48,844 nt of DNA from Proteus faecis (lineage in GTDB: Bacteria; Pseudomonadota; Gammaproteobacteria; Enterobacterales; Enterobacteriaceae). The DNA lies in NCBI RefSeq assembly GCF_003144395.1, contig NZ_PENZ01000017.1, forward strand, positions 78,550 through 127,393. Direction: 5' to 3'. How positions within the stretch are numbered: position 1 is the first letter of the stretch; each line of letters opens with the position of its first letter. Below the pieces are notes generated by a model, which searched no databases, was not told the origin of the DNA, and saw only the letters and a program-made list of their open reading frames with translations. The position numbers were made by a program, and so were the translations under genes. Positions 10,096-20,082 of this stretch are shown here, one piece after another.

Positions 10096-10260
10096 ATGAG
10101 TGTATTAAGTGAACATATTGCCGTTTTTCTTAACGCTGGATATATCGTTGTTATAGATTTTCCTGCAAATACACCGAAGCCGAAAAATGATTAAAACCAT
10201 TAGCAGATAATACGTGAATGTCTTATTTACTCGATGTATTGAAAGTAGAATATAATTAAA
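10096..10260 (+). pseudogene. Remnant of a P-loop (AAA/kinase-like) ATPase gene
   Basis: The ATG at 10096 opens a frame of only 32 codons (stop 10192-10194) that reads LSEHIAVFLNAGYIVVIDFPANTP. This matches the middle of a family of about 150-aa P-loop ATPases (pattern hi..lL.aGvsvvlDFPANT.kqR). About 25 bases later another frame reads SYLLDVLKVE, resembling the next conserved block (hELHYLDV.de). The N-terminal P-loop and the C-terminus are absent. I read it as a gene broken by deletion and frameshift beside argW. The family assignment is from memory. Confidence 0.55.
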
Positions 10261-10388
10261 TAACATCATATATTTTTATATTTACCCATAATATCGGGTT
10301 AATATTTTAAATCAGCTCGATAAGGTAATCACAAAAACCGAATTATCTTATAAGATCAAAACCTAATAAAAGTACCACTTATTATACA

Positions 10389-10417
10389 TTGACAGTATTA
10401 TGTCTAGAATTTATGAA
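10389..10417 (+). promoter_or_regulatory. Probable mlaA promoter
   Basis: Consensus -35 TTGACA (10389-10394), 17-base spacer and TATGAA (10412-10417), about 50 bases before the mlaA start. Confidence 0.5.
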
Positions 10418-10466
10418 TATGCGAACTATGATGCTGCTCATCATAAGATAATTAGCGGAGAACATT

Positions 10467-11204
10467 ATGAAGTATCGCCTGTGCGGTGTTGCTCTTTCAG
10501 TTGCCTTACTTTCAGGATGTGCAAGTACCTCTAATAATGGGGAAGGGCGCTCAGACCCATTAGAAGGGTTTAACCGCCAGATGTTTGATTTTAACTACTA
10601 TGTGTTAGACCCTTATATTTTACGTCCAGTTGCTGTTGTTTGGCGTGATTATGTGCCACCACCAGCAAGAAATGGTTTATCTAACTTTTTAGGTAATTTA
10701 GAAGAGCCAGCAAGTATGGTGAACAGTGTATTGCGTGGTGATTTTGAAAAAGGGGCTAAACATTTTGGTCGTTTCTGGATCAATACCGTTTTTGGTATGG
10801 GTGGCTTGATAGATGTTGCTGGTATGTCTAAAGAAACGATGGAAAAAGAAGTGCCAATGCGATTTGGTAGCACATTAGGTCATTATGGCATGGATTACGG
10901 CCCTTATGTTGTTGTACCAGGCTATGGTAGTTTTACTGTCCGTGAAGAAGGTGGTGATTGGGCTGATTTAACCTACCCTATGTTGAGCTATTTAACATTT
11001 TGGATGTCAGCGGGTAAGTGGGCATTAGAAGGCATTGAAACACGCGCGCAATTGCTCGACTCTGATGCGATTTTACAAAACTCATCTGATCCTTATTTAA
11101 TGATGCGTGAGGCTTATTTCCAAAGTAATGACTTCCAAGCGGGTATAGTGAAAGAGAACCCTAATGCGAAAGCCATTGAAGATGATTTAGATTCCATTGA
11201 TTAG
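10467..11204 (+). CDS. mlaA: Outer-membrane lipid asymmetry lipoprotein MlaA (VacJ)
   Basis: Lipoprotein (245 aa) of the outer membrane that removes misplaced phospholipids from the outer leaflet and hands them to MlaC. The signal peptide ends in the lipobox LLSGC (Cys18). The MlaA core follows: DPLEGFNRQMFDFN, then NFLGNLEEPASMVNS and GRFWINTVFGMGGLIDVA. SD AGCGGAG precedes the ATG. It sits between argW and a convergent fadL, as in E. coli, and shares a bidirectional terminator with fadL. Confidence 0.96.
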   Translation: MKYRLCGVALSVALLSGCASTSNNGEGRSDPLEGFNRQMFDFNYYVLDPYILRPVAVVWRDYVPPPARNGLSNFLGNLEEPASMVNSVLRGDFEKGAKHFGRFWINTVFGMGGLIDVAGMSKETMEKEVPMRFGSTLGHYGMDYGPYVVVPGYGSFTVREEGGDWADLTYPMLSYLTFWMSAGKWALEGIETRAQLLDSDAILQNSSDPYLMMREAYFQSNDFQAGIVKENPNAKAIEDDLDSID

Positions 11205-11231
11205 TGAATTATCTTTTTTAGCTTAATAAAT

Positions 11232-11262
11232 AAAAAAATGGTCTTAAAAAAGACCATTTTTT
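11232..11262. terminator. Bidirectional terminator between mlaA and fadL
   Basis: Stem AAAATGGTCTT/AAGACCATTTT with A and T runs on both sides, between the two convergent stop codons. Confidence 0.85.
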
Positions 11263-11284
11263 GTGTAGAACGTGCAGTGAGAAA

Positions 11285-12640
11285 TTAGAAGCGGTAATTA
11301 AAGTTCATACCGTATAACCAGGCTTTACCTGATGATTCAAATTCGTAAGCCGGTAATGGTAAATCTTCAGATAATTTCTCTTTGATTGTGACTTTTTTAC
11401 CGTGCATATACGCTAAGCCGACATCAACAGACATATCTTTGTTAAATGCATAAGTTGCCCCTGCACTTAACCAGAAACGATCTTGGTCTGGAATAGAAAT
11501 AGAACGTTTATCTGCAGGAACTGGGCTATCATCGAAAGCGATACCGGTACGGAATGTCCAGTTATCATCGTGATAATAGGTTGTACCTAAAGCCACACGC
11601 CATGCATCACGGAAGCCTTCTTCTTTCTTGAAGAGTTGCTGACCATCACTTTTACGAGTGGCTTTTAACTCTTCGAATGCACTCCAGCTTGTATAAGCGA
11701 AATTATAATGAACAGCCCATTTTGGTGCTACACGGTGATAAGCGGCAAATTCCCAAATTTCAGGCAAGTTAAGGTCAAGTTTACCTTTAATGGTTTCGCC
11801 GTTAGTGCCTACAATACCCATTCCTTCAAGTTGTGGGATTGAACGCAAGTCACTTTGATAATCGCCATCTTTAAATTTCACTTTTACTTTAGAGCGATAA
11901 GTGAAACTCACACGATTATCTTCATCAAACTCATACAGTAAGCCCGCATTCCAGCCAAAGCCCCATGCATCACCTTTTAATTGAGCAAAGCGAGCATTTG
12001 CTGGCAGACTTGATAAATAACCACCTAATTGTTCCATACCAGGCTTTTTAGATAATGCGCCACCTAACACTTTACCCGCTTCACCAACATGTCGAGTAAT
12101 TTCAGCATCAGCATAAAGAGCATTTAGCCCCAAACCTACGCTAAATTGGTTATTCACACGGTAGCCCGCACTTAAGTTTAGGTTCATGGTTTTCAAATCA
12201 GTTTTACCGCCGATAAGACCAGCAGGATAATCGTCTGGGAAATCTGTTGCTAAACCAAAGTTTGTTGTACCTGATGCACCGATAGCCCATTTATCATTAA
12301 TTGGTGCTACAAAGTGGATATTAGGGACTAATGCACTGGGTGCGATATCTTTTGCAGTGGTATCCGTACCGGTAAGCGGTGATTTACCTTTAACATCAAC
12401 GCCTGGGTTAATAAGGATAGCACCGACAGAAAACTCAGGGCGATCGAACATTGTGAGTGCCGCTGGGTTACGGCTACCTACGCTGGCGTCATCAGCAATA
12501 ACGCCTTCCCCTGAAAATGCACGCCCTAGTGCTGAAGTAGAATATTCATTTAACTGAAAACCGGCAGCGCCTGCTTGAGAGGAAATTGTTCCTACAATGG
12601 CAGCTAGTGCTGTGCGAGTAAACAGGTTTTTACGGTTCAT
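11285..12640 (-). CDS. fadL: Long-chain fatty acid outer-membrane transporter FadL
   Basis: Fourteen-strand beta-barrel (451 aa) that carries long-chain fatty acids across the outer membrane. The signal peptide probably ends at QAGA before [19 protein letters not shown], the start of the mature hatch domain. The conserved NPA turn is seen in [20 protein letters not shown]. The protein ends in an aromatic residue (MNFNYRF) as expected for barrel insertion. Length is close to E. coli FadL (446 aa). It is convergent with mlaA and divergent from yfcZ. A FadR-like operator lies about 80 bases upstream. Confidence 0.96.
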   Translation of the reverse strand: MNRKNLFTRTALAAIVGTISSQAGAAGFQLNEYSTSALGRAFSGEGVIADDASVGSRNPAALTMFDRPEFSVGAILINPGVDVKGKSPLTGTDTTAKDIAPSALVPNIHFVAPINDKWAIGASGTTNFGLATDFPDDYPAGLIGGKTDLKTMNLNLSAGYRVNNQFSVGLGLNALYADAEITRHVGEAGKVLGGALSKKPGMEQLGGYLSSLPANARFAQLKGDAWGFGWNAGLLYEFDEDNRVSFTYRSKVKVKFKDGDYQSDLRSIPQLEGMGIVGTNGETIKGKLDLNLPEIWEFAAYHRVAPKWAVHYNFAYTSWSAFEELKATRKSDGQQLFKKEEGFRDAWRVALGTTYYHDDNWTFRTGIAFDDSPVPADKRSISIPDQDRFWLSAGATYAFNKDMSVDVGLAYMHGKKVTIKEKLSEDLPLPAYEFESSGKAWLYGMNFNYRF

Positions 12641-12985
12641 GACCTAAACCCTCATAATTTTTTTAAGTTAGTAACTTCTGATTAGAAGCGCTGGATTTTA
12701 GGTGCGGTTGTCGTTATGACAAATCAGACCAGTTGATTAAGTATAAAGTTGATTACCCTGAATGTTGCAAGTATGTTTTACAAATATTGCCATTTGGATT
12801 CAATAATTGGGATTTGGTTAACATATTTTTTACAAAACATCCCGATAAAGGTGTTTTTGATTGTTAAATAAACAGGATAATCAATTATTTTTGTAAAATT
12901 GTAATAAAATTTGAGCTAAAGCAGTTTATTTTATTTTTTTGCGATTATGATAGATAATTAACATTTCTTTCGTTGGGAGACTAAA
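12641..12985. other. Divergent fadL-yfcZ intergenic region
   Basis: About 345 bases holding the promoters of fadL and yfcZ. Apart from the FadR-like site I see no further gene or strong symmetry. Confidence 0.5.
12718..12734 (-). promoter_or_regulatory. FadR-like operator of fadL
   Basis: On the minus strand AACTGGTCTGATTTGTC. It agrees with the FadR pattern ANCTGGTCNGACNTGTT at nearly every fixed position. The position in the leader, about 80 bases before the fadL start, is similar to E. coli. Confidence 0.7.
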
Positions 12986-13282
12986 ATGGCAGACGCAATT
13001 AATCGTTGTAGTGCAGAAGAAACCGCTGCTTGCTGTTGTGTAGATGTGGGTACTATTATTGACAATAAGAATTGCACAGCGTCATATCAGCATGTCTTCG
13101 CTGATAAAGTACAAGCGCAAGCAATGTTAGATCAACTTAGTGCAAAAGCACAATCTATCGCTTCAGAGCCTTGCAAAATCAATCAACAATTTGCTGATGT
13201 TGATGGTGGTGTTCAACTCACCGCTGATTTTACATTCTCTTGTGAAGCAGAAAACTTAATCTTTCAGTTGGGATTACGTTAA
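12986..13282 (+). CDS. yfcZ: YfcZ/YiiS family protein
   Basis: Small protein (98 aa) of the YfcZ/YiiS family, of unknown function. It has a cysteine-rich N-terminus (CSAEETAACCCVDVGTI), then a mixed alpha/beta part ending in FTFSCEAENLIFQLGLR. Two cysteines in the second half (SEPCKIN, FSCEAE) are spread apart. It lies between fadL and fadI as in E. coli, with its own terminator, so it is probably monocistronic. SD TGGGAG is about 10 bases before the ATG. Confidence 0.92.
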   Translation: MADAINRCSAEETAACCCVDVGTIIDNKNCTASYQHVFADKVQAQAMLDQLSAKAQSIASEPCKINQQFADVDGGVQLTADFTFSCEAENLIFQLGLR

Positions 13283-13303
13283 TCCGCTGAAATGAATAGA
13301 TTT

Positions 13304-13333
13304 AAGGCTGTTGAAATTCAACAGCCTTTTTTA
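13304..13333 (+). terminator. Terminator of yfcZ
   Basis: Stem AAGGCTGTTGAA/TTCAACAGCCTT followed by six T residues, just after the stop codon. Confidence 0.9.
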
Positions 13334-13466
13334 TATCCCTTCATCACGTTATTATCTTTTCTATCATTATTGTTAAGTTTCAGACATTTCATCGAAATAT
13401 TGAGCGCTAACTCCCACTTCTTGTAAAATGACGTTTCTGAAAAGTGAATTTTTTGTTAACACTATT

Positions 13467-13483
13467 ATCAGGTCAGACCTCTT
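13467..13483 (+). promoter_or_regulatory. FadR-like operator of fadIJ
   Basis: ATCAGGTCAGACCTCTT matches the FadR pattern ANCTGGTCNGACNTGTT at all but about two fixed positions, with a symmetric core AGGTCAGACCT. It ends about 33 bases before the fadI start. Confidence 0.7.
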
Positions 13484-13516
13484 TGGTGTTAGGAAATCAT
13501 TTTGTCAGGAGCCGTT

Positions 13517-14821
13517 ATGAAGTCATCAACGAACAGTGCTATGAAAGATCGCATCGCTATTGTCAGTGGGCTACGTTTACCTTTTGCTAAACAAGCGACT
13601 GCGTATCGAGGAATACCTGCGGTTGAGTTAGGGCGTTCAGTGGTTCAAGAATTAGTGACTCGCAATGAAATTCCTCCTGAAATTATTGATCAACTTGTTT
13701 TCGGGCAAGTGGTTCAAATGCCAGAAGCACCGAATATTGCTAGAGAAATTGTTCTTGGCGCAGGATTAAGCGTAAAAACAGATGCTTATAGTGTAACAAG
13801 AGCATGTGCAACAAGTTTTCAGGCGATAGCTAATGTTGCTGAAAGTATGATGGTCGGACATGTTTCTGTCGGTATTGCTGGTGGTGCAGATTCGTCTTCA
13901 GTGTTGCCTATCGGTGTGAGTAAAAAGCTTGCCGATGTTTTATTAAGCCTAAATAAAGCCAAATCATTAGGTCAACGATTAAGTTATTTAAGCCAATTAC
14001 GATTTCGTGATCTCCTTCCTGTAGCACCAGCCGTTGCTGAATACTCAACTGGATTACGTATGGGAGATACGGCGGAACAAATGGCAAAGACGTACCATAT
14101 TTCAAGAATAGCTCAAGATGAATTAGCGCATCGCTCTCATCAATTAGCAACGAAAGCATGGGAGATGGGTAAATTAGACGATGAAGTGATGACTGCGTTT
14201 TTTCCACCTTACAAAGAAGGCTTTCATCAAGATAACAATATTCGTAAAAACTCTGTTCTTGATTCTTACGCCAAACTCAAACCCGCTTTTGACCGTCGCC
14301 ATGGTAGTGTCACTGCCGCAAACAGCACGCCATTAACCGATGGCGCAGCCGCTGTATTAATGATGAAAGAATCTGTTGCTAAAAGTCTTGGCTATCAACC
14401 TTTAGGTTATTTACGCAGTTATGCTTTTACAGCGACAGATGTCTGGAAAGATATGCTATTGGGGCCATCATATGCCACCCCACTTGCACTTTCTCGCGCA
14501 GGCCTTGCATTAAGTGATCTAACACTAATTGATATGCATGAAGCTTTTGCCGCACAAACACTCAGTAACTTGACACTGTTTGGTAGTGAGCAGTTCGCTA
14601 AAGAGCAACTAGGATTATCCAAGGCGATTGGAGAAGTGGATATGGATAAATTTAATGTGCTAGGTGGTTCTATTGCTTATGGACATCCATTTGCTGCAAC
14701 TGGTGCAAGAATGGTCACACAGACACTGCATGAGCTTAAACGACGAGGGGGAGGGTTTGGATTGACTACTGCTTGCGCAGCAGGTGGATTGGGTGCAGCG
14801 ATGATTTTGGAGGTGGAATAA
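13517..14821 (+). CDS. fadI: 3-ketoacyl-CoA thiolase FadI
   Basis: Beta subunit (434 aa) of the FadIJ complex; cleaves 3-ketoacyl-CoA to acetyl-CoA and a shortened acyl-CoA, mainly in anaerobic beta-oxidation. The nucleophile is the cysteine in [11 protein letters not shown] (about C97). The other catalytic blocks are the His in [14 protein letters not shown] and the Cys in TTACAAGG near the C-terminus. I chose the ATG at 13517, which has AGGAG five bases upstream; a TTG at 13502 lies before that ribosome binding site. The stop overlaps the fadJ start by one base. Close to E. coli FadI throughout. Confidence 0.95.
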   Translation: MKSSTNSAMKDRIAIVSGLRLPFAKQATAYRGIPAVELGRSVVQELVTRNEIPPEIIDQLVFGQVVQMPEAPNIAREIVLGAGLSVKTDAYSVTRACATSFQAIANVAESMMVGHVSVGIAGGADSSSVLPIGVSKKLADVLLSLNKAKSLGQRLSYLSQLRFRDLLPVAPAVAEYSTGLRMGDTAEQMAKTYHISRIAQDELAHRSHQLATKAWEMGKLDDEVMTAFFPPYKEGFHQDNNIRKNSVLDSYAKLKPAFDRRHGSVTAANSTPLTDGAAAVLMMKESVAKSLGYQPLGYLRSYAFTATDVWKDMLLGPSYATPLALSRAGLALSDLTLIDMHEAFAAQTLSNLTLFGSEQFAKEQLGLSKAIGEVDMDKFNVLGGSIAYGHPFAATGARMVTQTLHELKRRGGGFGLTTACAAGGLGAAMILEVE

Positions 14822-16980
14822 TGGAACAACAACAAACAACACTAGAAAAATCATCTGTTTTTCAGTTCTCAGTCCGCAATGACAAAGTGGGGGTTATCAC
14901 GATTGATGTTATTGGTGACAAAGTAAACACGCTAAAAGCAGAGTTTGTGCAACAATTTCAAGATGTTTTAAAGCAAGCACAGCAACACTCTGGAGTAAAA
15001 GGATTAATTATCACCTCAGGTAAAAAAGACAGTTTTATTGCCGGTGCGGATATTTCCATGATTGCGGATTGTAAAACCAAAGAAGAAGCGAGTGCACTCG
15101 CAAAAGCTGGACAAGATCTTTTTACTCAAATTGAAAACTATCCATTGCCTGTTGTGGCCGCTATTAATGGCGTATGCCTTGGCGGAGGGCTTGAGTTGGC
15201 CTTAGCCTGTCATGGGCGAATTTGTTCTGATAATAGTAAAACGCGTTTAGGACTTCCTGAAGTACAACTTGGATTATTGCCAGGTTCTGGCGGCACTCAA
15301 CGCTTACCCCGTCTTATTGGTGTGACATCTGCGTTAGATATGATTTTAACGGGTAGACAAGTTAATGCGAAACGGGCCTTAAAATTAGGCCTTGTAGATG
15401 ATGTTGTCTCACAAGATATTCTGTTAGATGTTGCTGCTAAATGGATCTTAGTGGGTAAAAAAGAGCAGAGAAAGCATTCGATGATGGATCGTTTTTTGGC
15501 AAACACGACTTTAGGTCGGAATATACTGTTTGGGCAAGCAAAAAAACGTACATTAGCTAAGACAAAAGGCCACTATCCAGCAGCAGAACGTATTCTTCAT
15601 GTTATAGAACGTGGTCTTGAAAAGGATATTCAAACTGGGTTTAAAGAAGAGGCAAATGCATTTGGCGAACTCGCTATGACGCCGGTTTCATCTGCATTAA
15701 GACATCTCTTTTTTGCTTCTACGGCACTTAAAAATGAAACTGGCTCATCTGAAAAGCCAGATAATTTGCATCATATCGGTATCTTAGGTGGTGGATTAAT
15801 GGGAGGAGGGATTGCCTTTGTTACAGCGACAAAAGGTAATTTACCAGCAAGAATTAAAGATATCAGCGATAAGGGAATTGCTCAGGCTCTGAATTATAGT
15901 TGGCAAGCACTTTCAGCCAAAGTGAGTAAAAAAAGATTATCTGTGCGCGAACGTCAGCGCCAAATGGGGTTGCTTTCGGGCTCTTTAGATTACAGCGGTT
16001 TTCATCAATCGAATATTGTTGTTGAAGCGGTTTTTGAAGATTTGGCTTTAAAACAAAAGATGGTCGCAGATATTGAAGAAGTGGGTAAAGGTAAAATTAT
16101 TTTTGCTTCAAATACCTCTTCGCTGCCTATTCATAAAATTGCTGAAACGGCAAAATATCCAGAAAAAGTGATTGGGCTTCACTATTTTAGTCCTGTGGAA
16201 AAAATGCCTTTGGTTGAAGTTATTCCACATGAAAATACAGATGAAAAAACCATTGCTACAACAGTCAATTTTGCTAAAAAACAGGGCAAAGTTGCAATAG
16301 TTGTTGGTGATAAACCTGGATTCTATGTTAACCGTATTCTTGCTCCTTATATTAGTGAAGCATTGACATGTTTAGTACAAGGAGAGCCTATTGAACATAT
16401 TGATAAAGCACTTGTTCAGTTTGGTTTTCCTGTTGGACCTATTCAGTTATTAGATGAAGTGGGTATTGATATCGGTACAAAAATAACGCCGATATTAGTG
16501 GATGCATTTGGTGAAAGATTTGCTTCTCCTCCTGCTGTCGATGCCATTATTGCTGATGATAGAAAAGGGCGTAAAAATGGACGAGGTTTTTATCTTTATG
16601 CAAAACATGCATTACCTTTCTCATTAGGTAAAAATAAAAAGCAGCCTGATCCAGCGATATATCGACTATTACAAATTAAGCCTAAAAACCAACACTCTTC
16701 CTCTGAAATTACAGAACGTTGTTTATTACTAATGTTAAATGAAGCCGTTCGTTGTTTAGATGAAAATATTATAAAGCAGCCACGAGATGGTGATATTGGT
16801 GCTGTATTTGGTATCGGTTTCCCTCCTTTTTTTGGTGGCCCATTCCGTTATATGGACAGTATGGGAACAACAAAGGTGGCAGAAAAGCTTAATCAACTCG
16901 CCGATAAATATGGAGAAAAATATCGCCCTTGTGAACGTTTAGTTGAAATGGCTAAACGAAATGAACGTTTTTACGATTAA
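14821..16980 (+). CDS. fadJ: Multifunctional fatty acid oxidation subunit FadJ
   Basis: Alpha subunit (719 aa) of FadIJ with enoyl-CoA hydratase and 3-hydroxyacyl-CoA dehydrogenase activities. The N-terminal crotonase part shows [11 protein letters not shown] and [17 protein letters not shown], with [20 protein letters not shown] carrying an acidic catalytic residue. The dehydrogenase part starts near residue 316 with a Rossmann loop ([13 protein letters not shown]), then [10 protein letters not shown] and [15 protein letters not shown]. The start is the ATG at 14821, overlapping the fadI stop (TAATG), with GGAGG upstream. Translationally coupled to fadI and followed by a terminator. Confidence 0.95.
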   Translation: MEQQQTTLEKSSVFQFSVRNDKVGVITIDVIGDKVNTLKAEFVQQFQDVLKQAQQHSGVKGLIITSGKKDSFIAGADISMIADCKTKEEASALAKAGQDLFTQIENYPLPVVAAINGVCLGGGLELALACHGRICSDNSKTRLGLPEVQLGLLPGSGGTQRLPRLIGVTSALDMILTGRQVNAKRALKLGLVDDVVSQDILLDVAAKWILVGKKEQRKHSMMDRFLANTTLGRNILFGQAKKRTLAKTKGHYPAAERILHVIERGLEKDIQTGFKEEANAFGELAMTPVSSALRHLFFASTALKNETGSSEKPDNLHHIGILGGGLMGGGIAFVTATKGNLPARIKDISDKGIAQALNYSWQALSAKVSKKRLSVRERQRQMGLLSGSLDYSGFHQSNIVVEAVFEDLALKQKMVADIEEVGKGKIIFASNTSSLPIHKIAETAKYPEKVIGLHYFSPVEKMPLVEVIPHENTDEKTIATTVNFAKKQGKVAIVVGDKPGFYVNRILAPYISEALTCLVQGEPIEHIDKALVQFGFPVGPIQLLDEVGIDIGTKITPILVDAFGERFASPPAVDAIIADDRKGRKNGRGFYLYAKHALPFSLGKNKKQPDPAIYRLLQIKPKNQHSSSEITERCLLLMLNEAVRCLDENIIKQPRDGDIGAVFGIGFPPFFGGPFRYMDSMGTTKVAEKLNQLADKYGEKYRPCERLVEMAKRNERFYD

Positions 16981-17030
16981 TATTATCTCTTACCATTGCT
17001 TTTTCCTTTTGTGACATTTGTTTTGATTGA

Positions 17031-17052
17031 GGCGCTTAGGCGCCTTTTTTTC
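17031..17052 (+). terminator. Terminator of fadIJ
   Basis: GGCGC/GCGCC stem with a 4-nt loop and seven T residues. Confidence 0.85.
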
Positions 17053-17367
17053 TTGTCGTTTTTGCGTCAGATTAATAATTGATGAATTTTTAATGGAAAA
17101 AGAGGTCGAAAATGTCAATGATAGCCAGATATGGCAAAATGGTTATTTGAACATAAATTTAAAAACGAAGCTTTTTAAAATAAGATCCTGGCAATGATGT
17201 TAATTTGCAAACCAACAGTATGATCTTAAAAAGCTTAATAATACTATTGCAATTAGGGTATTGAAGATTTTAGATAGGGATATATTGATTTAAATTGAAT
17301 TAAATTAAGTATCTTAAAAGTGTAAATACCAGTAATTACAAAAATAAAATAGGTTTAATAATTTACT
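17053..17367. other. Intergenic region fadJ-sixA with inverted repeat
   Basis: About 315 bases without a gene. It holds an imperfect inverted repeat: the arm at 17168-17187 starts AAGCTTTTTAA and ends AGATC, and the arm at 17222-17236 is GATCTTAAAAAGCTT, 34 bases apart. No T run follows, so it is not a typical terminator. Role unknown. Confidence 0.45.
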
Positions 17368-17841
17368 ATGCAAATTTTTATTATGCGCCACGGAGAAGCA
17401 GCCATTGATGCTGCTAGCGATGCACTAAGACCACTGACTGAGCGTGGAAAAAGTGAATCAATAAAAATGGCTGAATGGATGACAAAGCAAGGACATACTA
17501 TCGATTATGTTTTAGTCAGCCCTTATTTACGTGCTCAACAAACATTGGATGCAGTAAAAGTAGATTTAGCGCTACCTAGTAAAGTAGAAACTGATGATGG
17601 ACTTATTCCCGGAGGGAATCCTTCACATATTGCACATTACTTACGTGCCTTGGGGGATGCAGGATATAAAAATATTCTTGTTATTTCTCACTTACCTTTG
17701 GTTGGCTATGTTGTGGCTGAACTTTGTCCGGCGGTATGCGCTCCTATGTTTTCAACATCAACTATTGCTTGTGTTGATTTTGATTTATCAAAAGGTGCAG
17801 GAGCGTTGCTATGGCAAGTGTCACCTTCGATATTGAAATAA
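17368..17841 (+). CDS. sixA: Phosphohistidine phosphatase SixA
   Basis: Small histidine phosphatase (157 aa) that dephosphorylates phosphohistidine, in E. coli on ArcB and on the NPr protein of the nitrogen PTS. The RHG motif with nucleophile His8 stands at the start (MQIFIMRHGEA). A second catalytic histidine is in VISHLPLVGY. The C-terminus ends in a short beta-rich segment, as in E. coli SixA (161 aa). It lies between fadJ and a convergent smrB, as in E. coli. Confidence 0.94.
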   Translation: MQIFIMRHGEAAIDAASDALRPLTERGKSESIKMAEWMTKQGHTIDYVLVSPYLRAQQTLDAVKVDLALPSKVETDDGLIPGGNPSHIAHYLRALGDAGYKNILVISHLPLVGYVVAELCPAVCAPMFSTSTIACVDFDLSKGAGALLWQVSPSILK

Positions 17842-17942
17842 AATTTGATTCAATTAGCTAAGCTCAATAAGCTAAGTAAGTAATTAATACCTTATTTCAC
17901 CCGATAGGTGATTTAAGGGTTAATGCGATAGTATTTTGTGGT

Positions 17943-18485
17943 TTAGCGACGAGCAAGATCGTCGTTTTCCACTAATACTAATAATGCAGCATCGCCTCCC
18001 CATTCTTTTGGGGCTTGATGAAAAGCAATGACATCTGGATGTTGCGCTAACCAAAGTGGTGTTTGCTGTTTTAAAATATGTTTGCCATGCCCATGCATAA
18101 TACAGGCACAATAAACATGTTCTCGTCTACATGCTGCAATCAATGCGCCAATCTCTTGTTTTGCAATTAGCTGTGTTAATCCATGCAAATCTAGAAAAAA
18201 CTCAGGTACATAATCACCACGACGTAGCTTTTTTAATTCATAAGCATTAGCGCCTTCTCTTAAATAGCGCATTGGGCCTTCTGTCGCTAAGTTAGGCTGA
18301 AATTCATCTGAAAAATAATAAGAGGCATCAACTTGTTCTTGTTGAAGACGTTCAACAGCGTAGTGTGTCACTTTCTTACGTTTTGGTGAATGAAGTATTT
18401 TATCTTGAGGTAATTTCTTGGTGCCTTTTACCATCTCCTGAAATAACTCAATTTCAGAAGGTGGTAATGAAAATTTTTTATTCAT
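17943..18485 (-). CDS. smrB: Ribosome rescue endonuclease SmrB
   Basis: Smr-domain nuclease (180 aa) that in E. coli cuts mRNA at collided ribosomes and so starts rescue by tmRNA. The Smr core is seen as [20 protein letters not shown] (residues about 97-116) and [19 protein letters not shown], with the DLHG and HGHG motifs intact. A charged N-terminal extension fits ribosome binding. Convergent with sixA and divergent from prmB, the same order as E. coli. Confidence 0.93.
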   Translation of the reverse strand: MNKKFSLPPSEIELFQEMVKGTKKLPQDKILHSPKRKKVTHYAVERLQQEQVDASYYFSDEFQPNLATEGPMRYLREGANAYELKKLRRGDYVPEFFLDLHGLTQLIAKQEIGALIAACRREHVYCACIMHGHGKHILKQQTPLWLAQHPDVIAFHQAPKEWGGDAALLVLVENDDLARR

Positions 18486-18577
18486 TTTTTACGATTCTTC
18501 ATAGTGTTACTGTTTTTATAAGGCAATAGTACATGAAATAGTGTCAGAGATAAAAAAGTATAAGTTATAAATTTAGC

Positions 18578-18605
18578 ATAAAAAAAAGCAGGGAATTTAC
18601 CCTGC
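18578..18605 (-). terminator. Terminator of a small minus-strand transcript
   Basis: GCAGGG/CCCTGC stem with a 6-nt loop. On the minus strand it is followed by a long T run (TGCTTTTTTTTA). No large gene lies upstream on that strand, but a 34-codon frame at 18636-18740 does. Confidence 0.75.
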
Positions 18606-18635
18606 CGAAATAGTCACTTAGTTAGCAAATATAGG

Positions 18636-18740
18636 TTAGTGAACAAGTTGCTCTGCACATGATATCTGTCGAACATAACACGTTGTTATATCTTCAGGTT
18701 GCGATAAAAAGATATCATCATAATCTTTAAAATTAGCCAT
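18636..18740 (-). CDS. Candidate small protein (34 aa)
   Basis: An ATG-started frame of 34 codons reads MANFKDYDDIFLSQPEDITT, then a tail with two cysteines, and ends in EQLVH. It has no membrane segment and is acidic near the start. Support comes from its setting: a promoter-like pair (TTAACT, 17 bases, TATAGA) lies about 36 bases upstream, GAAAG precedes the ATG, and an intrinsic terminator follows the stop by about 30 bases. So a transcript of roughly 180 bases is likely. It may encode this protein, be a small RNA, or both. I recognise no family. Confidence 0.45.
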   Translation of the reverse strand: MANFKDYDDIFLSQPEDITTCYVRQISCAEQLVH

Positions 18741-19065
18741 CTGCTTTCAAGTAACTGCATATTGAATAAAAAACATCTATAGGCGCATTTGAGTACACAG
18801 TTAATTTTTTTACACTCTAAGTATGGTTTAGAATCATTAAATTGCTAATAAAAGTTAAATTAAAAGTATAAAACACTAGCCTTTGTGTATGAATAGATCG
18901 TAAATTTTGCTTTTGATTACTTGATTGAAGTTTAAAACCATAACTAGTGTGTGGTTATAGAAAAGAGAATAATAAGGTAGTGATGTTTTTTTATGGTTTC
19001 CCGCTGATTTATCACCATCTTCATGGCAAACTACAGACTTTCTATTTCTTCAGAGGACAACAGTT
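18741..19065. other. smrB-prmB intergenic region, prmB-proximal part
   Basis: About 325 bases carrying the small-ORF promoter and presumably the prmB promoter. Nothing else is recognised. Confidence 0.4.
18776..18804 (-). promoter_or_regulatory. Promoter-like element of the small minus-strand transcript
   Basis: On the minus strand TTAACT (18799-18804), a 17-base spacer and TATAGA (18776-18781). Spacing is ideal and both hexamers are close to sigma-70 consensus. Confidence 0.45.
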
Positions 19066-19998
19066 TTGGATATAACACTAAAAGAGGAAGCGGTTGCTGA
19101 GCTAAGCACGATCCTAGATATGTTACGTTGGGCTATGAGTCAGTTTAATTCATCTGATATTTATTATGGCCATGGTACAGATAACGCGTGGGATGAAGCA
19201 TTACAGCTAGTGTTACCGACAATTGCACTTCCTTTAGATATTCCAGATGCACTGTTATCAACGAAGTTAACAACTTCTGAAAAGATGGAAATCATTACGC
19301 TTGTCGAAAGCCGAATTGAGCAGAAAATTCCCGTCCCTTATTTAACTCATAGCGCTTGGTTCTGTGGCCACGAATTTTATGTTGATGAACGTGTTCTTAT
19401 CCCTCGCTCTCCTATTGGTGAATTAATCAATAACCACTTTGATGGTTTAATTCAGCAAGAGCCAACACGTATTCTCGACTTATGCACGGGAAGTGGCTGT
19501 ATTGCGATTGCTTGTGCTTATGAGTTTGAAGAGGCTGAAGTCGATGCGGTTGATATTTCTGAAGATGCATTGGAAGTCGCTGAATTCAACATTGAAAACC
19601 ACGGTTTAGTGCATCGTGTTTACCCAATGCAATCAGATTTATTTAACGCTATTGTCCCAACGCCTTACGATATTATTGTGACAAATCCTCCGTATGTTGA
19701 TGTAGAAGATATGGGGGATTTACCTGATGAATATCAAGTTGAACCTGAATTAGCATTAGCTTCAGGTATTGATGGCCTAGATATTACAAGACAAATTTTA
19801 CTAAAAGCCCCTGAATATCTGAGTGAAAAAGGTATTTTAGTGTGTGAAGTGGGGAATAGTATGGTTCATCTTATTGAGCAATTCCCTGAGGTTCCATTTA
19901 CATGGCTTGAGTTTGAAAATGGTGGAATCGGTGTCTTTATGCTGACTCGTGAACAGCTCGTCGAATATTCAGAGAGTTTTTCTATTGATAAACGTTGA
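19066..19998 (+). CDS. prmB: Ribosomal protein L3 glutamine methyltransferase PrmB
   Basis: SAM-dependent methyltransferase (310 aa) that methylates a glutamine of ribosomal protein L3 before assembly. The SAM site is [19 protein letters not shown]. The substrate motif NPPY is in [16 protein letters not shown]. The N-terminal helical domain matches E. coli PrmB (LRWAMSQF...[16 protein letters not shown]). The start is a TTG at 19066 with AGAGGA at good spacing; no upstream ATG fits. It is followed closely by aroC, probably co-transcribed. Confidence 0.94.
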   Translation: MDITLKEEAVAELSTILDMLRWAMSQFNSSDIYYGHGTDNAWDEALQLVLPTIALPLDIPDALLSTKLTTSEKMEIITLVESRIEQKIPVPYLTHSAWFCGHEFYVDERVLIPRSPIGELINNHFDGLIQQEPTRILDLCTGSGCIAIACAYEFEEAEVDAVDISEDALEVAEFNIENHGLVHRVYPMQSDLFNAIVPTPYDIIVTNPPYVDVEDMGDLPDEYQVEPELALASGIDGLDITRQILLKAPEYLSEKGILVCEVGNSMVHLIEQFPEVPFTWLEFENGGIGVFMLTREQLVEYSESFSIDKR

Positions 19999-20082
19999 TG
20001 TCACAGTAATGAGACGGTAGATTGTTATTTATTGCAAATAACATATTGATAACATCACACAGTAAAAGATAGGAATAAAGGG

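Noticed and set aside
9850-10466. Phage attachment site at argW
   Set aside because: I saw no direct repeat of the tRNA 3' end and no integrase; only the neighbouring gene remnant hints at past insertion.
13908-14207. 99-codon minus-strand frame inside fadI
   Set aside because: Antisense shadow of a conserved gene with catalytic residues intact.
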